Source: Phytophthora hibernalis
Taxonomy: Eukaryota; Oomycota; Peronosporomycetes; Peronosporales; Peronosporaceae
Direction of reading: 5' to 3'
Assembly: GCA_012656075.1 (NCBI GenBank)
Contig: JAAKBF010000378.1
Location: 558,001-622,000 of the forward strand
DNA: 64,000 bases
Shown here: positions 49,721 to 59,968 of the stretch, one piece after another
How the letters are laid out: the number at the start of each line of letters is the position of its first letter
Position numbering within the stretch: position 1 is the stretch's first letter
Program-made: the position numbers and the translations under genes
Notes under the pieces: generated by a model
Database searches by the model: none
What the model saw: only the letters and a program-made list of their open reading frames with translations
Told to the model about the DNA's origin: nothing

Positions 49721-50054
49721 TGTGACGGGGGTCACACAAGCACCTTGCTTGAGGAAGCGTAGCTTCAAGAGTTTACAAACTCTTAGTGAACGGCAGATCA
49801 CGAGCTCCTGGTCTGCGGGAGCTGAGTGGCTATAATAGAATAGCGTAGTTTATAGGCTGGGGTATATTTGTAGGTGTACCTTAAATTGGCCTGAAATACA
49901 ATTTCTAAGTAACCTTTAGTTTGTCCTATATGTAATATACTGTTGGCTGTGGCACGTCGGTGACGTGGCCCTGGTGTGCCCCACACCTTAAGTGGCGTGG
50001 AGTCGATGTGTATCCATCTTAGAAGAGTGACCCTGTCACTCTTCTGGTAATACA
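49721..50054 (-). repeat. 3' LTR of the chromovirus
   Basis: On the minus strand it runs TGTATTACCAGAAGAG...CCCGTCACA and matches 58526-58860 along its length. It is preceded (minus strand) by the purine-rich AAGTGGGGAGGA at about 50055-50066, the likely polypurine tract for plus-strand priming. Confidence 0.85.
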
Positions 50055-50212
50055 TCCTCCCCACTTAGGCTAAGACTGTACCAGCGAGACGATGTTTCTC
50101 AACATTTCCCGCGGTCGAATTTAATCGACAGTTGAGCGCCACGCTTGGCTGCTCTTTCGGGGTGCTTGGCATTTCCCAAGTATTCACTGGCCTCCACATC
50201 GGCCCGTGCAGC

Positions 50213-53200
50213 ATGCCCTCAAAGAAGCCACGCCACGATGTGAAAGCACCTTCTAAGACTAAGACCTCGCGGTCGAAGTCCAACCCAGCCAAGCCTCACG
50301 GCAAGGCCTCTGCCCTCGATGAAGCCGTCAAGGCGGCCACCCGGGCTGTGGGGTCGCCACGGCGAAGTCGATCGCGATCAACGTCGCCTGATGACAAACC
50401 GAATCCTCGGTTCGTCTATAAGGACCACAATCCTTTTGGCTCCATCGACGCTGAGCTTAATGTTCTGGTCAGTTACTCTGGCGATGAGGCTGACTTTGAC
50501 GACACTCCGTCGTCACCCAAGGGTAGTGTGGTGTTGGGTTTTGGGACCAAGCGGTCACAGCTCGGTCACCCGATTACCGACGTTGTGCCTTTCGGTGAAA
50601 CGCGATAACGCCACCCGATTGGCTTATCTCATTCCCCGCGCGGTAGTGACATAGGAGTGATAGTGACCGAGGTCTTGGCCGGGTATAATTAACTCCCGGC
50701 CGATGGTACAAACCCTCGTTTGTACCCATTTCAGTTTCGTACCCTCGGTCTTATAGAGCCGGGTACGGGATCACATACTGGGATCTGTTCACACTGGATA
50801 TTTGTATTTACGTATAGGACTAGCTATAGGATTGACTACAGAGGCTCTCAGAGCCATAGATCAACAGAAATAAATCAGCAGTCTTCCCCAAGTCACCAAG
50901 GGTCAAGTTCGTCTTCGGTAAGTCTAGCTAGCTAGCTTATCTTAGGGTCTGGATACGCTCGGCTTGTGGGATGCTGGTCAGCGAGCCTAAGGTACATTGA
51001 ACCGAGGGTTTGTTGCTGGTCAGTCCAAGAGATTAGAGTGGCCGAGTGTTGGGAGCGACGAGAAGCGTCGTTTACCATATATTATAGTGGAACCGAGTGT
51101 TTCATACATATTTACTACCCGCCGAGGTTTTACCTCGGCAAATCCGTATTAGGCTTGACAGCTGGTACCCTTCCTTCTGAGGGACTGCGGGGTTCGCGCG
51201 AAAGCGCAATATTGCATACCAGCCCTCGCTCGTGGCTAGTGGTGCAGGTTATTGGGTTGGCCTAATATTGTGAGTTCTACTCAAAACTGGATTGTTCGAT
51301 TCGTAAATCGAACCCCGGTAAACCGGCGGCGAATCGTTCACTTGGCTTTACTATCGGGGCCGATAGACAGGCCGTAGTCGGAGTCGTACTTAACTGAACA
51401 ACCAAAACAAGTGATTTGACTTGGATTTTGTATTGGGTCGATCTTTGTCGACCCAACGCAATAGACCTTATTCGGCAAATTTAGCCGGAATTCACAATAC
51501 AACCTAGGTGTACAGAGGGTTCACATCCAACCCGGCGTAAGGGATCGTTCCTGGTCTTCAGGTTTGATCCAACGCTAGTTGACCTGACAAGGGAAGCGAG
51601 TGTTGTTGGTGGGGCTCATACCATTTGGTAGGGAGAATTTCTGCGTGATCCTACACGACAGTAGTGAGCGCAGGGAGGACGACGAGTCCAAGCCTGCTGC
51701 TGCTGGTGCTGAAGCACAGGCGAAAGCCGCCGCGGACGAAGCTGGTGATGGCGACGTCGAAGAGGCTTTGCCTCCCAAGAACCTGACTCTGTCAGAGGGT
51801 CATGAGCGTGCGCGTATCACTCTGGATGAGCGCGCCACGACCAAGAAGCGTGCTGCTTCTCAGTCACCTCTCCAAGAGGTGACCACGGCGGAGAAAGAAC
51901 GACCGTTGTTCGAGTCTTCGTCCAATCCGGAGACGAGGACGGGCAGGTTCACGTGCCCGAGGTTGTTGTCAATGCTCTCGATGAACAACAGGAGCGCCTT
52001 GCGGCTGCTCGCCAGCGAGGCACTTTGCGGGCCGAGTCTCCGTATTTGAAGGGCTACTTCCCGCCCGATGAGAACACAGGATCTCCGTTTTTCTTGGAGC
52101 TGCTCGTGGTACCGCGCGGCCTTATCGAAGGGCGAACCTCCAAGGGCGCTTTGGAGCGGGCTTTGGTGGAGGTCCACCCGTTCTTTCACAACAACTTAGA
52201 GGATGCCAGATGCGTGTTGTTGGTACCGCACCGATCCCCGCACAAGGAGCTCACTAGACTTCGGAAGAAGGCTGAGAACAAAGGTGGGCTTGTGCCCGTT
52301 TGGGGTTATCTCTGGGTCCAACCTGTGAACACTTCGACGAGTGCTCAGGCGGAGGATCTCTTCTGGAAGTGGCTCTTCCTTCGGGGTTTCGCCCCTCAGG
52401 AGATCGATCGCCTCCGGGGCGAACAGAGTATGTCCGCCATTCTCGATCAGCGTGACTTTCGCATCGAGTTCGCTCATCTGATCAGTAAGCCTCAGCTTAC
52501 AAGTCAAATGGAGGAGCTCCGGCGTAAAGCCATGATCACCGCTCACGACGAGAGCGGGTATAGCGTTGCGGCTGCTGTCACTATACCACCGCATTCGGCC
52601 AAGAAGGTCAGGACTACTTACGAAGCTGCCGGCGGGTCTGTTTCCAGATCCCGACAGCCTTCGGGCAGTCAACCTGGAGCCGCTCAATCGGCTCCCATGA
52701 GTTCTGTGACGAGGGTAACCCCGCCACTTTACCAAAAGTTGGCACTTCCCTTGGTGACGCCTCTCGCGGAGAACTCGCTCAACGTGGTAATGGGTCTCCC
52801 CATTACGGTCAAGGAGAGCCGGCGGGGGCCTCCCACGCATTTGAGTACGATGTACCGGCGCGGCAGGAGGCGCCACGGCCCGTGACTGGGACCAGGGACT
52901 CGTTCGTGCTTGTCCAGCAGGATGAGATCCGACAACTTCGTGACCGGGTGTACGCCCTTGAGATTGCTTTGGGTCTTGGTCCTGGGGGACAGGCTGCTCC
53001 GCCGTCCGGGAAGCGCGGGGCTCTTGAGGCCCTGCAAGTTTCCTTGGCGGATCTGCGCCACGAAGTTGGCGACATTCACGAGCGAGTGGATCGCCGGATG
53101 ACCGTGACAATCTTCGCGGGGAGATTGCCGAGCTCCGACGCGAGTTGAACTCGCGTCTCCCTCTGAGACTCATTCTCGGGCTCCGGCTCAGCCCCAGCCT

Positions 53201-53491
53201 CAACCACAGACTTATGTGTACGCGCAGCCTTACCAATACGGCCCGTACGCGTACGACCCTTCATTTGGTGGGAGTCCGTCGTACCCGCAGCCGATGTACG
53301 ACCAGGCCTCTTTTCAGCGGCCGTATTTCTCGTCGTTGGCCCCACCAACTGAGACCCCGTCTCGTTTCGTGGAGGTGACGTCGCCCTTGCGGGGACCTCC
53401 TCCTCTTCTGTATGAGGGCCGTCGCTTTGAGGATCGTGATACCTCGTCAGACGACCCACATAGAACGTCGGGTGGGTCGTCATCGACTTAG
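50213..53491 (+). CDS. Antisense ORF in the chromovirus: basic, coiled-coil, Pro/Gln/Tyr-rich protein (interrupted)
   Basis: ATG 50213 starts MPSKKPRHDVKAPSKTK. A Ser/Arg-rich segment and an acidic segment follow to a TAA at 50606-50608. If the solo LTR (50647-51660) and one GTAG are discounted, the same frame continues as SERREDDESKPAAAGAEAQ. It then passes, with indel-like shifts near 51940, 52790, 53100 and 53180, through NALDEQQERLAAAR, SPFFLELLVVPRGLIEG and a coiled coil (VLVQQDEIRQLRDRVYALEI, LRGEIAELRRELNSR). It ends in a low-complexity tail (PAQPQPQPQTYVYAQPYQYG, SPSYPQPMYDQASFQRPYF) and stops at 53491. The makeup is Gag-like, with no zinc knuckle. From about 52640 to 53491 it lies opposite the integrase tail and chromodomain. 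Whether it is expressed is unknown; antisense ORFs between pol and the 3' LTR are known in some plant gypsy elements. Confidence 0.55.
50647..51660 (+). mobile_element. Solo LTR (1014 bp) with 4-bp target duplication GTAG
   Basis: Starts TGACATAGGAG and ends CCTACACGACA (TG...CA), flanked by GTAG at 50643-50646 and 51661-51664. Inside are GTTCACACTGGATATTTG and CTTCGGTAAGT. A related copy lies at 47592-48442. No internal retroelement sequence is attached, so LTR-LTR recombination left one LTR. It sits inside the antisense ORF. Confidence 0.75.
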
Positions 53492-56400
53492 GCAAGTCGA
53501 TCGTGTAGGCCGCACCATGCTTGGCCAGGACCGTGAATGAAGCGGTGCTTCAGTTTGTTGCTACTAACGGAGCTTACCAGATTTAGTGGTAAGTTCCTAG
53601 TGTCAAGTAGGACTAAGTCATCCACATTAAACACGTTGATGTTTCCTCTTCCATGTTTGTCAGAGTACTCCTTTTGTTTATCTTGGGCGGTAGCCATATC
53701 ATCCCTAACCCGGCTTATGATATTAAGCCTGTCATCGACAAACGTCTTTAATTGCTTTCGCAATGAGACCAGTGTCACGATAGACACTTGGGAGGAAAGA
53801 TCTTTCCGAGCCTCTCCCCACTTACGATGGAAGCCGCAGAGCTTCGCCGCAGTGTCAGAGGCACTTGGGGCTGCCGCAGCCCATTCAGGTGGAACGAGGT
53901 AAACCTGGTTGACGCGTGGACCGCGTTGTTGAGCGCAAACTCAACCATCGGCAGGGGGTCAGACCTAGTGCCCGGGAATCCGCACAGACACTCCGAAGCG
54001 TGTCTTCGAGGACGCTGTTAGCCCGCTCCGTCTGACCATCTGTCTGGGATGGTCCGCGGTGGAATCAGAAGTCTGATTCCGAGTAATTGGAACAGGGTCT
54101 TCCAGAACCTGACCGTAAAGCGCGGTTCTCGATCAGAGACAATGGTCTCTGGGAGACCGTGATAGCTGAATACACCATCGAGGAACAGCTTTGCAGTCTG
54201 TTCCCCTGTCACCGCATCGGGGACTGGAGAGATGCACCATCTTGCTCAGACGGCAGACAAACACCAGGACGCCGGTGTTGCCTCGGGCGTCAGCCGGTAG
54301 TCCGAAGACGAAGTCAAGGCTCATTGACTTCCAGCAGTCCGCCGGAATGGGCAGACTCTGAAGAGGAGCCGAAGCGTGGCCCGAGGTTCACATGTTTCAC
54401 ATGTCTTGACGTACGTGGCGACCCACTTATACATTTGGGCCCACCAGAAGTGCGTTGACACGGAAAGGAACGTCTTTTCCCGGCCAAGATGGCCAGCTGG
54501 AGGCGTGTCATACGCCTCAAGAAGTATGTCATACTTCAGATCTTCGTCGTTCGCAACGACTACCCGAGGAGGGTCGTCTGGATCCACGCGGAAGTAGAGT
54601 ACCCCGTCTGACCACTCATAGCGGTGCAGGCGCGAACGCTGCCGCGGCGAGAGCCATGTCGGTTTGGCTTCCTTACCGGCAGAGAGGTAGCGGACGATGG
54701 GCGCCAGCGTCTCATCGTCCCGATACGCCATGCGTATCCGATCAAACAGATCACTCGTGGCTCTCGTAATGTGAGCCAGTTCGTAGTCTGGACGGCGTGA
54801 CAGCGCGTCGGCAAGCACGTTCAGCTTGCCTGGCTTGTATTCAACGCGGAAGATGTATTCCGCGAAGAATGACAACCAGCGCGCCATCCGCTGTGACAGG
54901 TGTGGCGAATTAGTCGCCGTCCGTAAGGACGCGTGGTCGGTGTAGATCACAAAGGTGTTGAGCCCAGAAGATGCACCCGGAACTTTACCAGGGCGTATTT
55001 CATTGCGAGGAGCTCCTTGCTGTACACAGGGTAGTCCCTTTCGGCGGCCTTAAGCTGCCTGGATTGGAACGAGATAACTCGCTTGTGTCCTTCCTCATCG
55101 TTTTGCAACAGCGCGCAGCCGATTGCATAATCGGATGCGTCGCAGACGACGCTGAGCGGCTTCGTCTCGTCCGGCAGAGCCAGGATCGGCGCGCATTGAA
55201 GGCTCGCCGTGATGCTGAAAACGCGCCCTGGTGGTGGCTTTCCCAGCGCCACTCAATGTCCCTTTTCAGCAAATCGGACAAGGGCTTTGCCAACCCGGCG
55301 TATCCCGCACTGTACTTGTGCAAGTAGTTGGCCAAACCCAGCCACCTACGCAGATCCTTTTGGGATCTTGGCGTTGGCCAGGCTGAGATGGCTCGGACCT
55401 TCTCGGGGTCTGCGCGAACGCCGACGCTGCTGACAAAACAGCCGAGAACCTTGATTTATCCAGCGGCAAAGACGCACTTGTCGATGTTGGCATAGAGCTT
55501 GTTGGCTCTCATGACCTCAAACACTCGACGGAGGTACTCAAGGTGCACTTCAATAGCCGTCTTGCCTTCCTCGGCACGGCTATGGACGAAGATGTCGTCA
55601 AAGTACGTACGCGTGAAGGCGCGCAAGGGTCGGAACAACTGCGTGACCAAGCGATTGAAAGTCACTGGGGCATTGGACAGGCCCTGCGGCATCATTAGCC
55701 ATTCCCAAAGCATCCCGCTAGGGGTGCTGACCGCGGTGAGCGGTATGTTGCTCTGACGCATCAGGATCTGGTAGTATCCGTCCACCAGGTCCAGTGCGCT
55801 GTATAGCTCACAGCCGGCCATGTTGTTTAGCAACACATCCTTTCGAGGGATGGATGTCTGGGCCGGCAGCGTCGCGCTGTTCAGCTTGTTATAGGCGTGA
55901 ACCAGACGCCACTTCCCGTTCGGCTTGCGAACGCAGAATGTGGGCGTCGAGTGCGGAGACTTTGATTCTCGCACCATGCCTGCCTTCGCCTCGGCGGCAA
56001 AGAAGGCATCAATGACCTCGCACTGCTCACGGCCAGTGGTCACTGCCTGGTGACGCAGTATTTGTGCCAGGCACGAGGTCAATCTCGTGCCGCAGTCCTC
56101 AGTTCGGAGGGAGTTGGGATGGTGGGTCCTTAGACACCACATCCGAGAATTCCCGGACCAAGGCGTAGGCCGGATCATTCGGGTTCTTGAGAATCTCAGA
56201 ACCCAAGCGCGTTGCGCGCTGCTTCATGAACTCCTCCAGGACGTCCTCGTCCATTACAGAGGAAGAGTTGGCTTCTTCAGGAGTGGACTCCGGTCGTAGG
56301 AGTACCATCTCCGAGATCCCGCCGGCCTTTAGATCGGCCAGAAAGTTGCTCATCGACATTTCTTCGAGATTCAGAATCTCTGGCGGGGTCTCTAGTTGCA

Positions 56401-57456
56401 CCGACCCTGACTTGACCTTGCGGCCAGTCTCGCCGTCGAAGATATGATAGCATTCTTCTGGCGGCAGCGCCGAGGAGCCTTCACCGACTTCAAGCTTCGC
56501 CCCGAAGCTTCGGTCTTGACATCTTGTCGAGACACTTGGCGTGGTACTCTGTTAGCCCCATCCGTCTTCTGGCGTGGTTCTTCGTTACCCACTGCCGTAT
56601 CTTGTCTCGGTACAGCGCCTAGGGTCTGTACATACCCGTGTGGAACTGCGTTACCCACACTAGAGGAGCTGCTAGTGACCTCCGCGCTGGCCACGGTCTC
56701 GACCTCTCCGGTCTCACGTGGGCTTGTGCCCTCTCGTAGACGGGCTTCGTCCTTCGCGGACTTCGTCGATGACCATATGGCGCAACAACTTGGTGCGCTG
56801 GAAGATGCTGGCGTTGCATCTTCCCTCGCGGGTCTGGATGTACCCAAGACCCTGGGCTTGCTGCAGGTTCGTTAGCAGCAGAGGCCTCCGCGCTATTCCA
56901 TCGGCGTCCATTAGAGCCTCGAGTTTGGACAGAGATGGGAACACTACTCACCAAGGCTCTGTCAGAAGCCGCAAACCGGCTAGCTCCTATGGCTTTGTCA
57001 CGCCAGTCAATCCAGGGCTCATGCTTTTCGAGCCATGGCATGCCCAGGATCAAGTCATATTTGTCCATGTCAAGAACGAGGAATCGTTCAGTCGAGTCGC
57101 ATTCTTCGAACTTGACTGCAAGATCCATAAGGACCTTAGGTACTTCTACCACAGATCCGTTGGCAAGTCTGACTGAGACTTGCCCGTTGCCTTTGCTCTC
57201 TCGCAGAGCATCGGCGTATTTGTCCCCATTCCGGGCGACCGACTGGCGGCGTGCAAAGTTCTTGGACGCCCCAGAATCAATCAAAATTCTTTAGGGATGA
57301 TTGTATCCCGTCCACTTGCGTGTACTACAAGCAGCCCTCCGCTGCCCTTCTTCACTTCGAGAGTCCGGAGACTCTCAGGGGCTAAACCTCCATGGTGCGC
57401 GCCATCCGCACACCTCTCATGAAAGCTTAGTCTGTCCCCAGCAGGGCGCCCCGTCC
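52640..57456 (-). CDS. pol: Chromovirus Pol: protease, reverse transcriptase, RNase H, integrase, chromodomain (frameshifted)
   Basis: Protease DSGAS with LVLDMDKYDLILGMPWL at about 57.05-57.28 kb. Reverse transcriptase at 55.46-56.18 kb with KPNGKWRLVHAYNKLN, LMMPQGLSNAPVTF and the catalytic TYFDDIF at about 55590-55608. RNase H at about 54.95-55.25 kb (VCDASDYAIGCALLQ, then VIYTDHASL). Integrase HHCC finger (GHLGREKTF, KTCETC) near 54.4 kb and its DDE core (SLDFVFGLP, TIVSDREPRFT, QTDGQTERAN) at 53.9-54.3 kb. Integrase C-terminus (LPKSMTTHPTFYVGRL) near 53.45 kb. A variable linker leads to the chromodomain (HYHVERVLRERRHQGKCQLL, then SWEPIERLQVDC after one frame change) at about 52.64-52.81 kb. 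The chromodomain would direct insertion to modified histones. Multiple frame breaks exist; some are probably sequencing errors, but inactivity cannot be excluded. Confidence 0.85.
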
Positions 57457-58442
57457 CTACTGGTTGCCTGCGTTCTCCTGGCCTTGGAATCGTGGCCTCT
57501 GCCAGCGACCCTTGGGACCAGAAGGGCGAGGAGGGAAACGCCTCCTTTGCCCACCCGCAGGACAGGCACGTTTCATGTGTCCGACCTTGCCGCAGCCGAA
57601 GCAGCGTATGTCGTTCTGCTCGGCCAGGCCCAAGTCCATAGGAACAGGACCTCCGCCAGTTCCTTGGTCGGTACTGCCTACGGTGATGAAGAGTGTCAAG
57701 CAGACACAGGAGTGCGAGCCTGTTTGTAGCTGTACTCCTCTTGGAGAGCGACCTGGACGGCCGCTTCCATGGTGTTGGCCTGCACGCGGAATAATTGTGT
57801 GCGTGCGGGTCCAACTCTCAGACCGTCCATGAACACGGTAACCTTGATGTGTTCCGGTAGGAGGTTCTCCACCAGAGACGCCGCGAGTACTCACATCTCC
57901 TGGATATACTCGTGCAGCTTATGCTTCCCTTGCTTACAAGCGAGAAAGCGAGAGCGCTGGCGATACTCATAGTTCGCCGGTAGAAATGCGGCTCTAAGTT
58001 GTTCACACAGCTGGGCCCATGATGTGAAACATCCAGGGGTTGTCGCTTCGCGCGTATACGCCCAAGTCTTGGCTCGACCACCGATATTGAAGAGCGCGAA
58101 AGCGACTCGAAGTTGCTCGGACGAGAGAAGGGCTGCGTCCATGGCCAGCTCGACTTCTCGCGTCCATAAGTGAAGGTTTTCACCTTCCTTCCCGTCATAT
58201 GACTGAACCTTCAGCCTCAACGGCTTGGGCTGCATCGGCCTTGGCTCCGAAGGCCGGGCCTGCAGGTTGCCCTGCACATGGGCGATGAGCCCTTGTTCAT
58301 AAGCGTCACTCACGCGTTCGACCTGCTCGGCATGTGTTAACATAACCAAGCTCTGCAAGGCGTCTCTTCCGAAGATGCCTGCCATCTTCCGGACCGACTC
58401 GAACTGCGAGTCGGTCAAGTGAGGAAACTCACTGCGATCCAT
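57457..58442 (-). CDS. gag: Chromovirus Gag with CCHC zinc knuckle
   Basis: ATG 58442 (MDRSEFPHLTDSQFES). A capsid-like region includes YDGKEGENLHLWTREVELAM and AFLPANYEYRQRSRFLACKQ, the usual Gag features of gypsy elements. After a frame change near 57890, a zinc knuckle CFGCGKVGHMKRAC is followed by a basic tail, for RNA packaging. The next frame (57281-57814) leads without clear separation into the protease, so Gag and Pol may be one polyprotein. Confidence 0.8.
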
Positions 58443-58506
58443 GTTGGCTCACTTTTGAGACCACAGAGGATCAGGTAGTTCAATCTACCCGCGTAGGCGT
58501 AGGATT

Positions 58507-58523
58507 GACTGCAAGTGCTACCA
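58507..58523 (-). promoter_or_regulatory. Putative primer-binding site of the chromovirus
   Basis: Two bases after the end of the 5' LTR on the minus strand comes TGGTAGCACTTGCAGTC, beginning with the TGG complementary to a tRNA 3' CCA end. The priming tRNA is not identified. Confidence 0.5.
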
Positions 58524-58525
58524 AG

Positions 58526-58860
58526 TGTGACGGGGGTCACACAAGCACCTTGCTTGAGGAAGCGTAGCTTCAAGAGTATACAAACTCTTAGTGAGCGGCA
58601 GTTCACAAGCCCCTGGTCTGCGGGAGCTGAGTGGCTAGAATAGCGTAGTTTAAAGACTGAGTGTATTGAAAGGTGTACCTTAAATTGGCCTGTAATACAA
58701 TTTCTAAGCAACCTTTAGTTTGTCCGATATGTAATACTAACTGTTGACTGTGGTACGTCGGTGACGTGGCCCTGGTGTGCCCCACACCATAAGTGACGCG
58801 GAGTCGATGTGTATCCATCTTAGAAGAGTGACCCTGTCACTCTTCTGGTAGCCCCCTACA
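58526..58860 (-). repeat. 5' LTR of the chromovirus
   Basis: Minus strand TGTAGGGGGCTACCAG...CCCGTCACA, matching 49721-50054 apart from scattered substitutions and short indels, the largest at the TGTA-proximal end. It contains an internal inverted repeat (GAAGAGTGACAGGGTCACTCTTC). Confidence 0.85.
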
Positions 58861-59012
58861 GGTGCCACAGAGTGCTTAAGTAACCGTGAACCAAAAAGTT
58901 CGGTTTGCCTTAGCTTCGTTACAGGCCTGGGGTTAAATCAGCAACTTCAACGTGATTGACAAAAACGGCCAACACAAAGCAGTGGCCGCCGCAAGCGATA
59001 AATAAATAGATC

Positions 59013-59855
59013 ATGACCAAGTACCAGGAAATCAAGACCATGAAGCTCTACCACCACCTGGACCGCATCGAGCGCCGCCTGAAGGAGCTGGGCTACAGCA
59101 GCGAGGACAACCAGGTGGATCCAGAGCAGTTGGGCACGCTGGACTCGCTGCACTTCTTTGGCGACGAGCCGATCCGTAACATCGTGGAGCTGCTAGCTGA
59201 GACTCCAGACGAAAAGACGGTGCTGGACATCGGAACGGGCTTCGGTGGTACGGCGCGGTTGCTAGCCCATCGCAGTGGCTGCAACGTGCACGCTCTTGAG
59301 CTTCAGCCGGACCTGAACGACGCAGCTAAAGAGCTAACTCGACGTTGTGGACTGGAAACCCAGATCACCCACTTGAACGGCGATTTCTTGGAGCTCCCAG
59401 TGCTGCACAACCAGTACGATGCAGTGGTGGGGCTGCTGTGCTTCCTGCATATTGGCAACTGGCGTACGCTTTTCCAGCGCTGCTTCGACAGTCTGAAACC
59501 TGGTGGAGTGCTGTACGTGGATGACTTCTTCCTTCGTGGCGAGAATCTGACTGCTGAGGACGAACACACGCTCAAAGAGGACATTTACTGCATGGGTCTT
59601 CTGCGCCAGGAGGAGGTTCTGACGGTGCTGAGTTCGTGCGGCTTTAACAACCCCAGCTTTCAGGACGTGACGACCAAGTGGCAACCATATTTGTCGGATC
59701 GAGCTGCCCAGTACCACGCAGCATTGGAGACGCACATTGTGTGCGATGGCGTGGCGGAAGCTCGAGGCTTCGATGAATTCTACACGAGTGTGGCATGTCT
59801 GTTTGGTGCTGGAAACGTGGGAGGCTACACACTGGTCGTGCGGAAACCGTTTTGA
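59013..59855 (+). CDS. SAM-dependent class I methyltransferase
   Basis: Intact, 280 residues from ATG 59013. Motif I is VLDIGTGFGGTARLLA (residues 70-85). The acidic VHALELQPDL that follows binds the SAM ribose, and motif II/III regions read YDAVVGLLCFLHIG and LKPGGVLYVDDFF. The C-terminal part (WQPYLSDRAAQYHAALE) resembles the small-molecule methyltransferase family that includes sarcosine/dimethylglycine and phosphoethanolamine N-methyltransferases. No signal peptide, so cytosolic. The substrate is inferred only at the level of small amine or acid. It is convergent with the carboxypeptidase gene (113 bp between stops) and starts 150 bp beyond the gypsy LTR, so the LTR could affect its expression. 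Confidence 0.9.
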   Translation: MTKYQEIKTMKLYHHLDRIERRLKELGYSSEDNQVDPEQLGTLDSLHFFGDEPIRNIVELLAETPDEKTVLDIGTGFGGTARLLAHRSGCNVHALELQPDLNDAAKELTRRCGLETQITHLNGDFLELPVLHNQYDAVVGLLCFLHIGNWRTLFQRCFDSLKPGGVLYVDDFFLRGENLTAEDEHTLKEDIYCMGLLRQEEVLTVLSSCGFNNPSFQDVTTKWQPYLSDRAAQYHAALETHIVCDGVAEARGFDEFYTSVACLFGAGNVGGYTLVVRKPF

Positions 59856-59968
59856 TATAGCATTCACGTTAGCTGTGGCTAATGGCTGGCTCTTGCTAAC
59901 AGTAAACTCACTAATACGTATACATGCCTCAGACGATTCCCCGTCGCTTGTCTGCTTCCAAGCTTACT

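Larger units (their letters stand above)
49721..58860 (-). mobile_element. Ty3/gypsy LTR retrotransposon (chromovirus) with extra antisense region
   Basis: Two LTRs of about 335 bp, roughly 92-94 percent identical by eye, bound a minus-strand element: 5' LTR 58526-58860, 3' LTR 49721-50054. Order: gag, aspartic protease, reverse transcriptase, RNase H, integrase and chromodomain, the Ty3/gypsy chromovirus order. About 2.6 kb between the chromodomain and the 3' LTR carries plus-strand coding sequence and a solo LTR. No matching target duplication is seen (GTTTG on the left, GGTGC on the right), so the present element may be a recombinant or its ends may have changed. Several frame breaks are present; some may be sequencing indels. 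Confidence 0.88.

Noticed and set aside
51299..51325. tRNA-like arm (TTCGATTCGTAAATCGAA)
   Set aside because: Inside the solo LTR and without an acceptor or anticodon arm; a simple LTR hairpin.
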